A DNA stretch of 64,000 nt, taken from positions 1,922,001-1,986,000 of the forward strand of contig NZ_KI912532.1 in assembly GCF_000519045.1 (NCBI RefSeq), given 5' to 3'. This document shows, piece after piece, positions 46,333 to 58,674 of this stretch. Numbering within the stretch: position 1 is the first letter of the stretch; each line of letters opens with the position of its first letter. The position numbers and the translations under genes were made by a program. The notes beneath the pieces were generated by a model. That model did not search any database. It was not told the origin of the DNA and saw only the letters and a program-made list of their open reading frames with translations. The DNA comes from Dechloromonas agitata is5. GTDB taxonomy: Bacteria > Pseudomonadota > Gammaproteobacteria > Burkholderiales > Rhodocyclaceae.

Positions 46333-46349
46333 TGCTCCATCATGGAGCA
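46333..46349. promoter_or_regulatory. Perfect 17-bp inverted repeat, activator-site-like
   Basis: TGCTCC-ATCAT-GGAGCA, perfect 6-5-6 symmetry (the repeat extends one more pair to 46332/46350). Same architecture as the site upstream of exaC, and both share an adjoining GAACAGACTG stretch. It lies 6 bp after the cytochrome b561 stop and 239 bp before the next gene. No T-tract follows, so it does not look like a terminator. Confidence 0.55.
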
Positions 46350-46356
46350 GATGTGT

Positions 46357-46486
46357 TACGCCGAAAGTTATAGCGGAAGACCTGCCCGTCAGGGCGTCGA
46401 TCACGGACGAAAGCCACCTGCGGGTGGCTTTCGTGCTGACCGGTCGTGATACGTTGCCGGCCTGATCGACTACGAAGAAAGTTATA
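46357..46486. other. Structured element: direct repeats around a long hairpin
   Basis: Two 16-bp direct repeats, TACG-NN-GAAAGTTATA (46357-46372 and 46471-46486, 14 of 16 identical), flank a perfect 12-bp stem ACGAAAGCCACC/GGTGGCTTTCGT with loop TGCG (46407-46434). An outer pairing ATCACG (46400-46405) with CGTGAT (46445-46450) extends it past a bulge. No T-tract. Could be a leader RNA of the next gene, a processed 3' element of the pedF operon, or a small mobile repeat. Confidence 0.45.
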
Positions 46487-46587
46487 CTTCCCATCGCCCG
46501 GACAGCCGATTCGTTCGCAATGGCGCGAGCGGGGGCGACGTGTGGGGCTGTTTGGCCGGGTGTACTCAGGGGAGTTCCTTTTCCGAC

Positions 46588-48048
46588 ATGATCTCGAACC
46601 TGGATGTGTGGTCGGATGCGCCGGACAGCGCTCCGGGCGACGAAGCAGCGTGCGCGCAGCGGCGCCGCCAGCGCCGGAGCATGCTGGCGGCGGTGGGCGG
46701 CAGCTATCTGATCGACGCCCTGCTGCTTGGCCTCTTCGCCCTGGCCGGGACGGTCCAGACTAGCGTGCCGGCGGCCTATTTCGCGGCCGGCCTGGGCCAT
46801 GTCGTGCTGTTCTCGCTGCTCTGGCGCGGCGATTTTTCCGAACGCCTGGCCAGCCGGCAACTGGTCGAATGGCAGGTTGCTTACGCGGTGGCCGTGCAAC
46901 TGGTTTTCGTGGCCTGGGTGCCGGCCATCACGACGTATTTCCTGTCGATCATCTTCATCGTTTTCGCCTTTGCCAGCCTGCGCCTGGGCATCCGCAACGC
47001 GTTGATCATGTGGGCGCTGGCCATCCTGGCGACCGGCGCGGTACTCGTCGCCTTCCGCGGCAACCGGGTCGGCGTGGCCTCGCCGAGCACCTTCGAGGCC
47101 GTCGTCATCTGGGCCAGTTTCGCCATGGTCCTCCTGCGCTGCCTGCTGCTCGGCTATTACGCCACCCGGCTGCGTCTGCGCATCTTTCAGGACAATCTCA
47201 ACCTGGCCGAGGAGATTGCGGAACGCAAGGCGATGGAGGCGGAGCTGGAAAAGCACCACCTGCATCTGGAGGAACTGGTCGAGGAGCGGACGCGGGCGTT
47301 GTCGGTGGCCAAGGAGGCGGCGGAGGCGGCGAACCGGGCCAAGAACACCTTCCTGTCCACGATGAGCCACGAGTTGCTGACGCCGCTCAGCGGCATGATG
47401 GGCCTGACCGAACTGCTCAAGCGGCGGGTCGGCGATGCGCAAAGCCGCGATTTCCTCGACCGCATCGGCGACACGCAGAGCCGCTTGCTGCACGTGATCA
47501 ACAGCGTGCTCGAATTCAGCAAGCTGGAGGCCGGCCGCTTGAGCATGGAATGCAACGCCTTCACGCTGGATTCGGTGATGCAACGCGTGGCGGCCCAGAT
47601 CGCGGTGCCGGCCGAGCAGAAGGGAGTGGCGCTGGAGATTGCCGACCTGTCAGCCTGGAACGGTGTGCCGGTGTTCGGTGATGCGCAGCGTATCGGCCAG
47701 ATTCTGATCGAACTGACCGGCAATGCGCTGAAATTCACCGAGCAGGGCACGGTCCGGGTGGGTTGCCAGGTCAGCGAGCTGCCCGGCGAAGCCTTGCTTT
47801 GCCGCTTCGAAGTGTCCGATACCGGCATCGGCATCCCGCCCGACAAGCTGGAGAGCGTCTTCAATGATTTCGAGCAGGTCGATGGCTCGTATGCCCGCTC
47901 CTACAGCGGCATCGGACTGGGGCTCGCGATCTGCCGGCAACTGGCTGAACTGATGGGCGGCCGGATCGGTGTCTCCAGCGAACCGGGCGTTGGCAGCACC
48001 TTCTGGCTGTCGGTGCGCCTGCTCAAGGATTCTGGCGCGACCGCCTGA
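46588..48048 (+). CDS. Membrane sensor histidine kinase
   Basis: 486 residues. Six or so membrane helices (about 30-195) form a membrane-embedded sensor; then a coiled linker, HisKA with His261 in TMSHELLTP, and HATPase_c with NALKFT, DTGIGIP and GIGLGLAI. No receiver domain, and no response regulator gene is adjacent. The ATG at 46588 follows GGGGAG at 13 bp; a GTG at 46540 would add 16 residues and is possible. May talk to the NarL-type or hybrid proteins further downstream; not determinable here. Confidence 0.88.
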   Translation: MISNLDVWSDAPDSAPGDEAACAQRRRQRRSMLAAVGGSYLIDALLLGLFALAGTVQTSVPAAYFAAGLGHVVLFSLLWRGDFSERLASRQLVEWQVAYAVAVQLVFVAWVPAITTYFLSIIFIVFAFASLRLGIRNALIMWALAILATGAVLVAFRGNRVGVASPSTFEAVVIWASFAMVLLRCLLLGYYATRLRLRIFQDNLNLAEEIAERKAMEAELEKHHLHLEELVEERTRALSVAKEAAEAANRAKNTFLSTMSHELLTPLSGMMGLTELLKRRVGDAQSRDFLDRIGDTQSRLLHVINSVLEFSKLEAGRLSMECNAFTLDSVMQRVAAQIAVPAEQKGVALEIADLSAWNGVPVFGDAQRIGQILIELTGNALKFTEQGTVRVGCQVSELPGEALLCRFEVSDTGIGIPPDKLESVFNDFEQVDGSYARSYSGIGLGLAICRQLAELMGGRIGVSSEPGVGSTFWLSVRLLKDSGATA

Positions 48049-48067
48049 ACGGCCGCGCCGGAGGGGG

Positions 48068-48400
48068 TCATTCCAGCGCCAGAATCCAGGCGATTGCTGC
48101 TTTCAGGTCATCATCGCCGATCTTGTCGGCCGGGTGCGGGATCATCGGCACCTGGCCCCAGTTGCCGGCGCCGCCGTGGCGAACCTTGTCAAACAGCATG
48201 GCCGGTGCCTTGGCGTCGCCCTTGTATTTGGCGGCGACTTCCTTATAGGAAGGGCCGACACGTTTCTGGTCGGTGGCATGGCAGGCGACGCAGCGTGCCT
48301 TCTTGACGATGGCTTCGGAGGCCAGCGCCGGCGGCGTGGCGAGCATGACCGTGGCGGCGGCCAGGCCGAGGAGGAGGGAGTTTTGCAATTTCTGGTTCAT
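48068..48400 (-). CDS. Small cytochrome c
   Basis: 110 residues: signal peptide (about 1-25, ending PPALAS), one heme site CVACH, and a Met ligand in GQVPMIPH, the pattern of c551/c552-type electron carriers. Periplasmic. Lies 14 bp after the DUF779 gene, so it is probably part of the exaC transcript or its internal read-through, and may take electrons from alcohol oxidation. Confidence 0.92.
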   Translation of the reverse strand: MNQKLQNSLLLGLAAATVMLATPPALASEAIVKKARCVACHATDQKRVGPSYKEVAAKYKGDAKAPAMLFDKVRHGGAGNWGQVPMIPHPADKIGDDDLKAAIAWILALE

Positions 48401-48414
48401 TGGGGTTCCTGGAT

Positions 48415-48786
48415 CTAAACGAGGCCGGCAGTCTGCAGCGCGGCCCATTCGGCATCGGTAAACAGCCGGGAGCGGGTCAGGAAGGCCTTGCCGGTGCCGC
48501 CTTCGAGCGAGAAGGTGTCGCCGCGCCCATCCATCACGTCGATGATCAGTTGCGTGTGCTTCCAGTATTCGTATTGCGCGGCGGTCATGTAGAAAGGCAC
48601 GCCGCCAATGTCGCCGAGGTGGATTTCGTAGGGGCCGATGGTCACTTCGCCCTGCAGGTAGCAGTTTGGGGAGCTGTTGTCGCAACAACCGCCGGATTGC
48701 AGGAAAAGCAGGTTCGTCCCGTACTGGGCTTTCAGGAAATCGATCAGGTCGGCTGCGGCCGGGGTGGCGATGACACGTTCAACCAT
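48415..48786 (-). CDS. DUF779 protein
   Basis: 123 residues starting MVERVIATPAA (ATG 48786, GGGAG 6-7 bp upstream). The Cys-rich SGGCCDNSSPNC (about residues 32-43) is the family's hallmark and suggests metal binding. DUF779 genes are regularly found beside ExaC/AldB-type aldehyde dehydrogenases, as here. Function unknown; a role in dehydrogenase maturation or metal supply is a guess. Confidence 0.9.
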   Translation of the reverse strand: MVERVIATPAAADLIDFLKAQYGTNLLFLQSGGCCDNSSPNCYLQGEVTIGPYEIHLGDIGGVPFYMTAAQYEYWKHTQLIIDVMDGRGDTFSLEGGTGKAFLTRSRLFTDAEWAALQTAGLV

Positions 48787-48806
48787 GCTGTTCTCCCGAT
48801 GCGAAG

Positions 48807-48836
48807 GCCAAAAAGAGGGGGCGGTCGCCCGCCCCC
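48807..48836 (-). terminator. Intrinsic terminator/attenuator after exaC
   Basis: Perfect 8-bp stem GGGGGCGG/CCGCCCCC (48817-48824 with 48829-48836), 4-base loop, followed on the minus strand by TCTTTTT. It lies 80 bp beyond the exaC stop and upstream of DUF779, so the downstream genes should be expressed at a lower level than exaC. Confidence 0.78.
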
Positions 48837-48915
48837 GAAGAGTTGCCCGCAAACTGGGCTAGTGGAGGAGATGCCTCTGACGCGCCAGCCGTGAGGCCGG
48901 CGCAGAAGATGATGC

Positions 48916-50436
<1,521 letters not shown>

Positions 50437-50524
50437 GGTTGTCTCCTGTCTTCTGAATGACGTTGCGGGTGAAGTTCAAGGCCGGCGGCGCGGATTGCTC
50501 CGCCGTGACTCGTGCCTACAGGAG

Positions 50525-50540
50525 TGCATGCCCCGTGCCA
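50525..50540 (-). promoter_or_regulatory. Sigma-54 promoter of exaC
   Basis: Minus strand TGGCAC-N5-ATGCA: the -24 GG and -12 GC are 10 bases apart, with one deviation from TTGCA. About 90 bp before the exaC start codon, in the right direction. Confidence 0.75.
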
Positions 50541-50646
50541 GCTGGCCAGGGAGCATGAAAATCGGCTTTAAAGCGTTAAGAATCAGCGGGTTGTTGTTTG
50601 CTGCACGGCGGGGGTGTGGCCCCGCCGTGATACGCCGTGGAGCAGT

Positions 50647-50671
50647 TGCTCAATTCTGGAACAGACTGTTC
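50647..50671. promoter_or_regulatory. Activator-site inverted repeats upstream of exaC
   Basis: TGCTCA-ATTCT-GGAACA (50647-50663), 6-5-6 inverted repeat, overlapped by GAACA-GAC-TGTTC (50659-50671), a perfect 5-3-5 palindrome. They lie ~107-130 bp upstream of the exaC sigma-54 promoter, a normal enhancer position. The left end touches the 3' end of the kinase gene at 50670. Confidence 0.55.
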
Positions 50672-52238
50672 AGCGAACCGCGGGCAGCCACTTCAGCAAG
50701 GTAGCGTAGAGGTGTTCGGGATCGACCGGCTTGGCAATATGGTCGTTCATGCCGGCCTCGAAGCAGGCCTGGCGGTCTTCCTCGAAGGCATTGGCGGTCA
50801 TCGCCAGGATGGGCGTGGCCCGGCCGTTGGGCAGCGAGCGGATCAGGCGGGTTGCCGCCAGCCCATCGAGGACCGGCATCTGCATGTCCATCAGGATGGC
50901 GTCGTAGCAGTGGGCGCGGACCTGCGCGACGGCCGTTGCACCATCGTCGGCGACATCGACCTGGAGGCCGACGCTGTCGAGCAGGTCGACCGCAATTTCC
51001 CGGTTGATCGGGTTGTCCTCGGCGAGCAGGACACGGGTCGGCCCGCGCTGACGCAGGCGTTCCTCCGCTTCGCCGAGGGAAAGCCGGGTTTCCGCTCCGG
51101 TGGCCTGGACGTGCTCGGTCAGGGCCCCCTGCAGCAGGTCGAACAGTCGGGAAGGGCCGACCGGCTTGGGCAGCACCGCGAAATAGCCGGAGCTCGCCAG
51201 ATCGTCGGCCGAGAGCGGTTCCTGGTGGGCGGTGACGAGCAGGCGGACGGGTGGGTGGTTGAGATGGGTGGCGGCCAGACGGTGGCCGACCTGCAGCCCG
51301 TCGATTCCCGGCATCTGCCAGTCGATCAGGGCCAGGTCGTAGGGCTGGCCGGCAATATCGGCACTGTCGATGCGTTGCAGCGCCTGCTCGCCATTGGCGA
51401 CGGCGGTGACCTGCAGGCCGAACATGCCGAGCATGTCGGTCAGCGCCTCGCGGGCTTCCGGCAGGTCGTCGGCGACCAGGGCGCGCAGGCCATGGGTATC
51501 CACCTGCCCCTGGCGCGGCGGCTTGCGCGTCCGGCTGTTGGCGAGCGGCACCTCGAACCAGAACGTGCTGCCATGACCCGGCTGACTATCGACGCCGATG
51601 CGGCCGCCCATCATCTCCACCAAGCGGCGGCTGATCGCCAGGCCGAGGCCGGTACCGCCGTACTTGCGGGTGGTCGAGGTGTCGGCCTGTTCGAAGGCGG
51701 TGAACAGGCGTGCCTGCTGATCCGGCGTGAGGCCGATGCCGGTGTCGCGCACTTCGAAGCGGGCGACGATGCCACCTTCATCGGCGGCGATCTGCCGGGC
51801 GTGCAGGCTGATGCAGCCGCGCTCGGTGAACTTGACGGCATTGCCGGCGAAATTGAGCAGGATCTGCCCGATGCGCAGTCCGTCGCCGTGCAGCATGACC
51901 GGCATGGCATGGATGTCGGTGACCAGTTCGATCTGTTTGCTTTCCGCCTTGTCGCGGATCAGGCTGACGACGTTGTCGATGATGCGTTCGATCTCGAAAT
52001 CCGTGGCTTCGAGGTGTAGCTTGCCGGCCTCGATCTTCGACATGTCGAGAATGTCGTTGATGATGGCGAGCAGATGGTTGGCGGCATCGCCGATCTTCCG
52101 CAGGCGCTCGGTGTGCTGCGGCTCGGTGATGCTGCGCTGGAGCAGGTGGGTCATGCCGAGGATGGCGTTCATCGGCGTGCGGATTTCGTGGCTCATGTTG
52201 GCGACGAACTCGCTCTTCGCGCGTGCGGCTGCAGACAA
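50670..52238 (-). pseudogene. 3' half of frameshifted hybrid kinase (HisKA-HATPase-REC-REC)
   Basis: Open frame of about 522 codons that begins, without a Shine-Dalgarno, at a TTG inside the kinase linker. Contents: HisKA ([14 protein letters not shown]), HATPase_c ([22 protein letters not shown]), a first receiver with [11 protein letters not shown] and a second with [11 protein letters not shown]. The sensor and PAS that should precede it are in another frame (52226-53463). It could still be a soluble kinase core if translated from an internal start, but it most likely is the broken C-terminal part of one gene. Confidence 0.8.
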
Positions 52239-53463
52239 GGTCTTCGAGGTGTTCCCGGTGCTGGCGCAGTTCCGCCTCGATACGCCGCTGTTCGGTAACG
52301 TCCCGGAAGGTCAGCACGCCGCCGACGACGCGGCCGTCCTCGACCTGCGGCGTGGTCTGGTAGTCGGCCAGAAAGCTGCTGCCGTCGTGCCGCCAGAAGG
52401 TGTCGCAACCCGTCCGGTGGTCGCGCCGGCCGAGCAGGGCCTGGTCGATCGGGCATTCCCCGGCCGGGTAGGGGCTGCCATCGGCCCGGCTGTGATGGGT
52501 CAGTGCGTGCAGCGACTGGCCGATCATGGTCTGCCGCGGGTAACCGAATGCCGCCTCGGCCGCCGGGTTCAGGTAGGCCACGCGGCCGTCGGCATCGATG
52601 CCGACAACGCCATCGCCGACCGCATCGAGGATGCGCGCATGGTTCTTCGAGACTTCGCGCAGGGTGCGCAGCGCATCTTCCGTGGCCGACCAGGCGGTGC
52701 GGATGCGCTGGATGGTCTCCAGTTGGAAGATGCCGAGCAGGCGGCCGAGCGTGATGGTGATGGCGATCGCGCACAGGGCGCGGAACAGTTGCACCGGCAG
52801 GCCGACCCGGTCGAGGAAGATGTTCTGGTTGAAGAGCGAGGCGGGTGCCCAGTCGGCAGCCGGGACGACCAGGCCACCGAAGAAGCCATAGGCGAAGAAG
52901 GCGCTGCCGGCCAGCCGGCCAAGCCGGCTCAGGCGGGCCCGGTGGGCCGGGCCGAAGGCGGGAATCAGCTGCTCGCGGGTGTAGCGCAGCAGGGCATAGC
53001 CGGCCAGCAGCGAAGCCGGCAGGCTGAGCAGGTAGCGCGACAGGATCGAAGCCAAGGCCAGCGGTTCGGCCGATTGCCAGGCGAGCAGTCCGCCACCGCC
53101 GAGCAGCGGGGCGTAGAGGGCAGGCCCGAGCAGGCGATGGCCGAGGCTGCCGGCCGGCAGGCAGTGGCGCAGCAGGCGGCGGCCGAAGTCGAACAGCAGC
53201 AGGTAGGAGGCGATCTGGGTGGCGGGGCGCAACACATCCACCACCGGCTGCGGGCCATGCAGCTGGCGCCACATGTCCAGCCATTCCTGCGTGCCATGGA
53301 CGAAGCCGAAGCCGGCGAGCAGCCAGAGCAGCGGCGACAGGGCCAGTTCGCTGCGGGTGTTCTGGCGCACGCTGATCATCAGCCCGAGCGCCATGAAGGC
53401 AGCGCCGTAGATCAGGTAAACCACATCCATGTGGGGATGCAGGAAATGGGTTGGGGTGGGCAT
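51778..53463 (-). pseudogene. 5' half of frameshifted hybrid kinase (membrane sensor and PAS)
   Basis: From ATG 53463: a multispanning membrane sensor of roughly seven helices (residues ~12-245), a PAS domain (about 285-400; ILDAVGDGVVGIDADG) and a PAC end [20 protein letters not shown]. The homologous sequence stops near 52226 (EDLVCSRT); the remaining ~150 codons to 51778 are out-of-frame, Arg/His-rich shadow. Frame +1 there continues at once with the kinase core. Relative to the other kinases in this window, about a dozen linker codons are missing at the junction. Confidence 0.8.
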
Positions 53464-53682
53464 TGGAAGCCGGAAAAGTCGGACCGGACGATGATTATAC
53501 CGCTAATGCAATTTAAAGGTTTTTGTGATTTTTGGTGTATTGCGGGCTTGCTTCCCGGCCGGGCTGGTCGATGTCTGGCCGTTCGGGCAAAAGGCGTGAC
53601 CGTTCCGGGCAATCTGTGCGATATTCGCCATGTTCATTTCATAACGCCTGTCGTTTTCGGCACATTTCCTGAAGCGATCTTC

Positions 53683-55661
<1,979 letters not shown>

Positions 55662-55674
<13 letters not shown>

Positions 55675-56513
55675 AAGCCAACGCCGATCAGGCTGCCGTT
55701 CTCGCGGCGGATGAAGGTGCGTTTCTTTTCCACGGCATTGGTCACCGGGTTGCGCCAGACGTAATCGACAGTGCCCTCGCCCTTGGTCTTGGCCAGCTCG
55801 AGCATTTCCTTGATCAGCGGCTTGCCCTCGACGTCGTGCAGGTCGGTGGCATCGGCGCCAACCCACTTCGGGTTCATGCCGTGGGCTTCGAACTTGCCGC
55901 TTTGCAGGTTGACGGCAAAGACGTAGAGATCGTCGCGCACGAAGCTGCCCCGCGTGTCATTGAAACTGGCCGCCGCCTTGGCGATACCGAGTTTCTTGAC
56001 TTCGGCGCTGGCTGCGTTGAGCAGATTGCGGGCGTCGTCGGCCGTCGAGCGGGGGGCGTAGTAGCCGACGCCGAGGATGTAGTCGCCTTCACGGTGCAGC
56101 CAGGCCACCTTGGGCTCGACATGGTTGCTCTTGCGGTTGAGCCAGACGTAGCGGATCTTCGCTTCCTGCTGCTTGTCGGTGACAGCGATCATGTTGCGGA
56201 ACAACGGGTTGCCGGAAGCATCGACGGTGTCGAGCACATTGAGGCCGACCAGGTCGATCGGTGCGGCGCCGTTGGCGATGTAGGTGCCCTTGTTGTCAAT
56301 CACGTAAACGTAGAGATCCTTCTTCACGAAGGGGCCGGTGCGGTTGTTGAAGGCCTTCCACGACTTATCCGGGCCGTTGGCCTTCAGGTAGCTGACCGCC
56401 TGGTCGAACAGGGCGCGGGCTTCGCGCGGCGTGGCATGGTCGGCAGCGGCTGCCAGCGAGCTGGCGACGACGAGGCTGAGGGCGGCGAGCCCGTGGGGAA
56501 TGCGGCGTTGCAT
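55662..56513 (-). CDS. Secreted tandem Cache-domain protein
   Basis: 283 residues with a signal peptide (about 1-24) and no further membrane helix. Two single-Cache-like repeats: residues ~30-150 and ~160-283, each with a FxxxxGxFVxxDLYVFxxx core (NRTGPFVKKDLYVYVID and DTRGSFVRDDLYVFAVN) and a closing GVGYYA/GVGFYAE. A free periplasmic ligand binder. It lies 41 bp after the LuxR-type regulator gene on the same strand, so it may present a ligand to the neighbouring two-component kinase; this is an inference. Confidence 0.85.
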
Positions 56514-56554
56514 GAAGATGTCTCCGTTTGGTTTGTGTGAAAGAAGCGGCTTGG

Positions 56555-57202
56555 TCAGGCGCTGACCGGGTCGCGCATGTCGACCAGGCCATGCCGGGCG
56601 GCAAGGTGAAGCAGTTTGAAATCGCTGTCGGCATCGAGCTTTTGCCGGATCAGCGACAGGTAATTGAGGATGGTCTTGGTGCTCAGGTGCATGGCACCGG
56701 CGATGTCGGCCGCCGTGTCGCCGTGGGCCAGCATGCGCAGGACCTCGAATTCGCGCGGCGTCAGGTGCTGCAGCGGCGCTTCGCCGTCCCGCGCCTCGTC
56801 GGCCAGCACGTCGGCGACATCCGGCGAGAAGGCGCGGCGGCCGGCGGCGATGCGGCGCAGGGCATCGATCACGTCATCGGGTTCGCAATATTTGGTCAGG
56901 TAGCCATGGGCGCCGCTTTTCAGGGCTTGGCGCACATGACCGGCACCTTCGTGCATGGAAAGCACCAGGACACGCAGGCGGGGATGACGGGCGAGCATGC
57001 CGCGGATCGCTTCCAGGCCGCTGCTGCCCTTGAGGCTGAGGTCGACCAGTGCGACATCGGGCTGGCTGCGCAGGACCAGGGCATTGGCTTCGTCGGCACT
57101 GGCAGCTTCGCCCACCACGTCGAAATCCCCCTCGGCCGAGAGCAGCCGGCGGTAGCCGGTACGAACCACGGCATGGTCGTCGATCAACACGATGCGGATC
57201 AT
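56555..57202 (-). CDS. NarL/LuxR-type response regulator
   Basis: 215 residues. Receiver with phospho-Asp54 (ALVDLSLKG) and Lys in YLTKYCEPDD, then a LuxR HTH (LTPREFEVLRMLAHG to TILNYLSLIRQKL). Related in layout to ExaE/AgmR/PedR regulators of alcohol oxidation. ATGA overlap with the kinase gene. The probable target is the divergent exaA promoter, where two inverted repeats spaced 22 bp lie at 58544-58581. Confidence 0.93.
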   Translation of the reverse strand: MIRIVLIDDHAVVRTGYRRLLSAEGDFDVVGEAASADEANALVLRSQPDVALVDLSLKGSSGLEAIRGMLARHPRLRVLVLSMHEGAGHVRQALKSGAHGYLTKYCEPDDVIDALRRIAAGRRAFSPDVADVLADEARDGEAPLQHLTPREFEVLRMLAHGDTAADIAGAMHLSTKTILNYLSLIRQKLDADSDFKLLHLAARHGLVDMRDPVSA

Positions 57203-58491
57203 TGCTTTGCTCCTCGTTGCTCAGCTGTTGTTGCCCTGGCCGGTACCCGGGCGGTAACGCACAGGCCCCTGCCATCCCTTTCGCCGGTGGCTGCCAGCCG
57301 CAGCCAGCCGCCGGCCATATCCAGCCGCTCCGCCATGCCGAGCAGGCCGCCGCGACGAACCGGTCCGGCGGGCAGGCCCTGGCCGTCATCAACGATGCGC
57401 GCCTCGACCCACAGGCCGGCCTCGGCCAGGCTGACCCGACAATGCCGGGCGCCGCTGTGGCGGACAACGTTGGTCAGGGCTTCCTGCACGACCCGGTAGA
57501 GGGCCAGCGCACCGGCCTCATCAACCGGCGGCGGTGCGCCGGGTAACTCCACTGCAAATTCAATGCCGGTTTCCCGGCTGCGCCAGCCATCGACCAGTTC
57601 GCGCAGGCTTTCGGCCAGGCCGGCGGCATCCAGTCCATGCGGTCGCAGGGTCTTCAGCATGTGGCGCAATTGCTCGCCGCAACTGCGGATGTCGCGTCGC
57701 AAGTCGGCAGCGCAGTCGGCCACGGCGGCGGCGTCGAGTTGCCCGGCATGGCGTTCGAGATGGGCTGCGGTGACGTTCAGGGCGGTCAGGCTCTGCCCCA
57801 TGTCGTCGTGCAGTTCGCGGGCGAGGGCTCGGCGTTCGTCTTCCTGGACGCTGATCAGTTGCCGGGCGAGTTCGCGCTGGGCGCCTTGCGCGGCCTGCAG
57901 GGCTGTCGCCAGCTGGTTGATGGCGCCGGCGACGCGGGCGAATTCGCGCAGGGTGAAGGCGGGCAGGGCGGGGTCGGGTTCGCCCTGCGCCAGGCGGTGC
58001 AGGCCGGCTTCCAGGTCGCGCACCGGGCGCAGCGCACGGTCGGCAACCAGCCAGGCGACGAGCAGGGTTGTTCCAGAATAGAGCAGCAGGGTGATCAATA
58101 GTCGAACAGTGTCCCCCAGCCGCTCGTCGATTTCGGAATCCGGCCGCGGGGCGATGATCAACTGGTGCTCGCCGATGCGGATCTGTTGTTCGGCTGAGCG
58201 CGCCGGCTGCAGACCGAGCCACCGGGTCCAGCCACGGCTGGTCGTGGCAGGCGGCGGCTGGTCGGCCGGGCGGATGCTCAGGTGGCGCAGCTCGGCACCC
58301 GCCAGCGCCTCGGCCAGCGCCGTTGGACTGGCTGTGGTGGCCGCGAGCAGGGTGGCGACCAGCCGCTCCGACGCGGCGACCTCGGCCTCGATGTCCTGGC
58401 GTAGCGACGAGAGCTGCACCAGCATGGCGACGGCGAGCAAGCCGCCGAGCAGCAGGCCAAGCCGGCCCATCAGGCGGCGGCGCAGATCCAT
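57199..58491 (-). CDS. NarX-type sensor histidine kinase
   Basis: 430 residues. ATG 58491 starts the first membrane helix (MDLRRRLMGRLGLLLGG); the frame is open far upstream but only as antisense to exaA. Two helices (about 9-27 and 135-157), a ~105-residue periplasmic sensor, HAMP (about 158-205), then HisKA_3 with His228 in RELHDDMGQS and HATPase with VVQEALTNVVRHS and GGLLGMAERL. Partner of the overlapping LuxR-type regulator. Divergent from exaA, suggesting it senses an alcohol or the redox state of its oxidation. Confidence 0.93.
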   Translation of the reverse strand: MDLRRRLMGRLGLLLGGLLAVAMLVQLSSLRQDIEAEVAASERLVATLLAATTASPTALAEALAGAELRHLSIRPADQPPPATTSRGWTRWLGLQPARSAEQQIRIGEHQLIIAPRPDSEIDERLGDTVRLLITLLLYSGTTLLVAWLVADRALRPVRDLEAGLHRLAQGEPDPALPAFTLREFARVAGAINQLATALQAAQGAQRELARQLISVQEDERRALARELHDDMGQSLTALNVTAAHLERHAGQLDAAAVADCAADLRRDIRSCGEQLRHMLKTLRPHGLDAAGLAESLRELVDGWRSRETGIEFAVELPGAPPPVDEAGALALYRVVQEALTNVVRHSGARHCRVSLAEAGLWVEARIVDDGQGLPAGPVRRGGLLGMAERLDMAGGWLRLAATGERDGRGLCVTARVPARATTAEQRGAKQ

Positions 58492-58543
58492 GTTTTCCCT
58501 CCTTCTTGTCTCTGGTCGTGGTTGAGCAGGTTTCGTACCCAGT

Positions 58544-58581
58544 CCGGGAAGATTTCCCGGAAAGCCGGGGAGGTTCTCCCG
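58544..58581. promoter_or_regulatory. Tandem operator sites upstream of exaA
   Basis: Two inverted repeats of the same 3-bp-spacer layout: CCGGGAA-GAT-TTCCCGG (58544-58560, perfect) and CGGGGAG-GTT-CTCCCG (58566-58581, near perfect). Centres are 22 bp apart, two helical turns, so bound dimers would lie on one face of the DNA. They are 94-130 bp before the exaA start and 53-90 bp from the kinase start. Confidence 0.68.
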
Positions 58582-58674
58582 AGACAGCCGAGCGGGCGCC
58601 TTCCTACACTGGGCCGGCCAGTCGGATAAGGGCCGGCTCACGACGCAACGCATAACCTGGAGACACGGAAGAAC

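Noticed and set aside
46407..46434. Simple rho-independent terminator or c-di-GMP riboswitch
   Set aside because: The 12-bp stem has no T-tract on either strand, and the conserved core of the GEMM riboswitch is not present.
46350..46587. Sigma-54 promoter for the kinase at 46588
   Set aside because: Despite the activator-like repeat at 46333 I found no GG-N10-GC element; the closest, around 46442-46456, has a spacing two bases too long.
51727..53682. N-terminal 652 codons of the long plus frame leading into the heme kinase
   Set aside because: Antisense of the broken kinase gene. The membrane anchor starts at ATG 53683, and nothing upstream resembles a domain.
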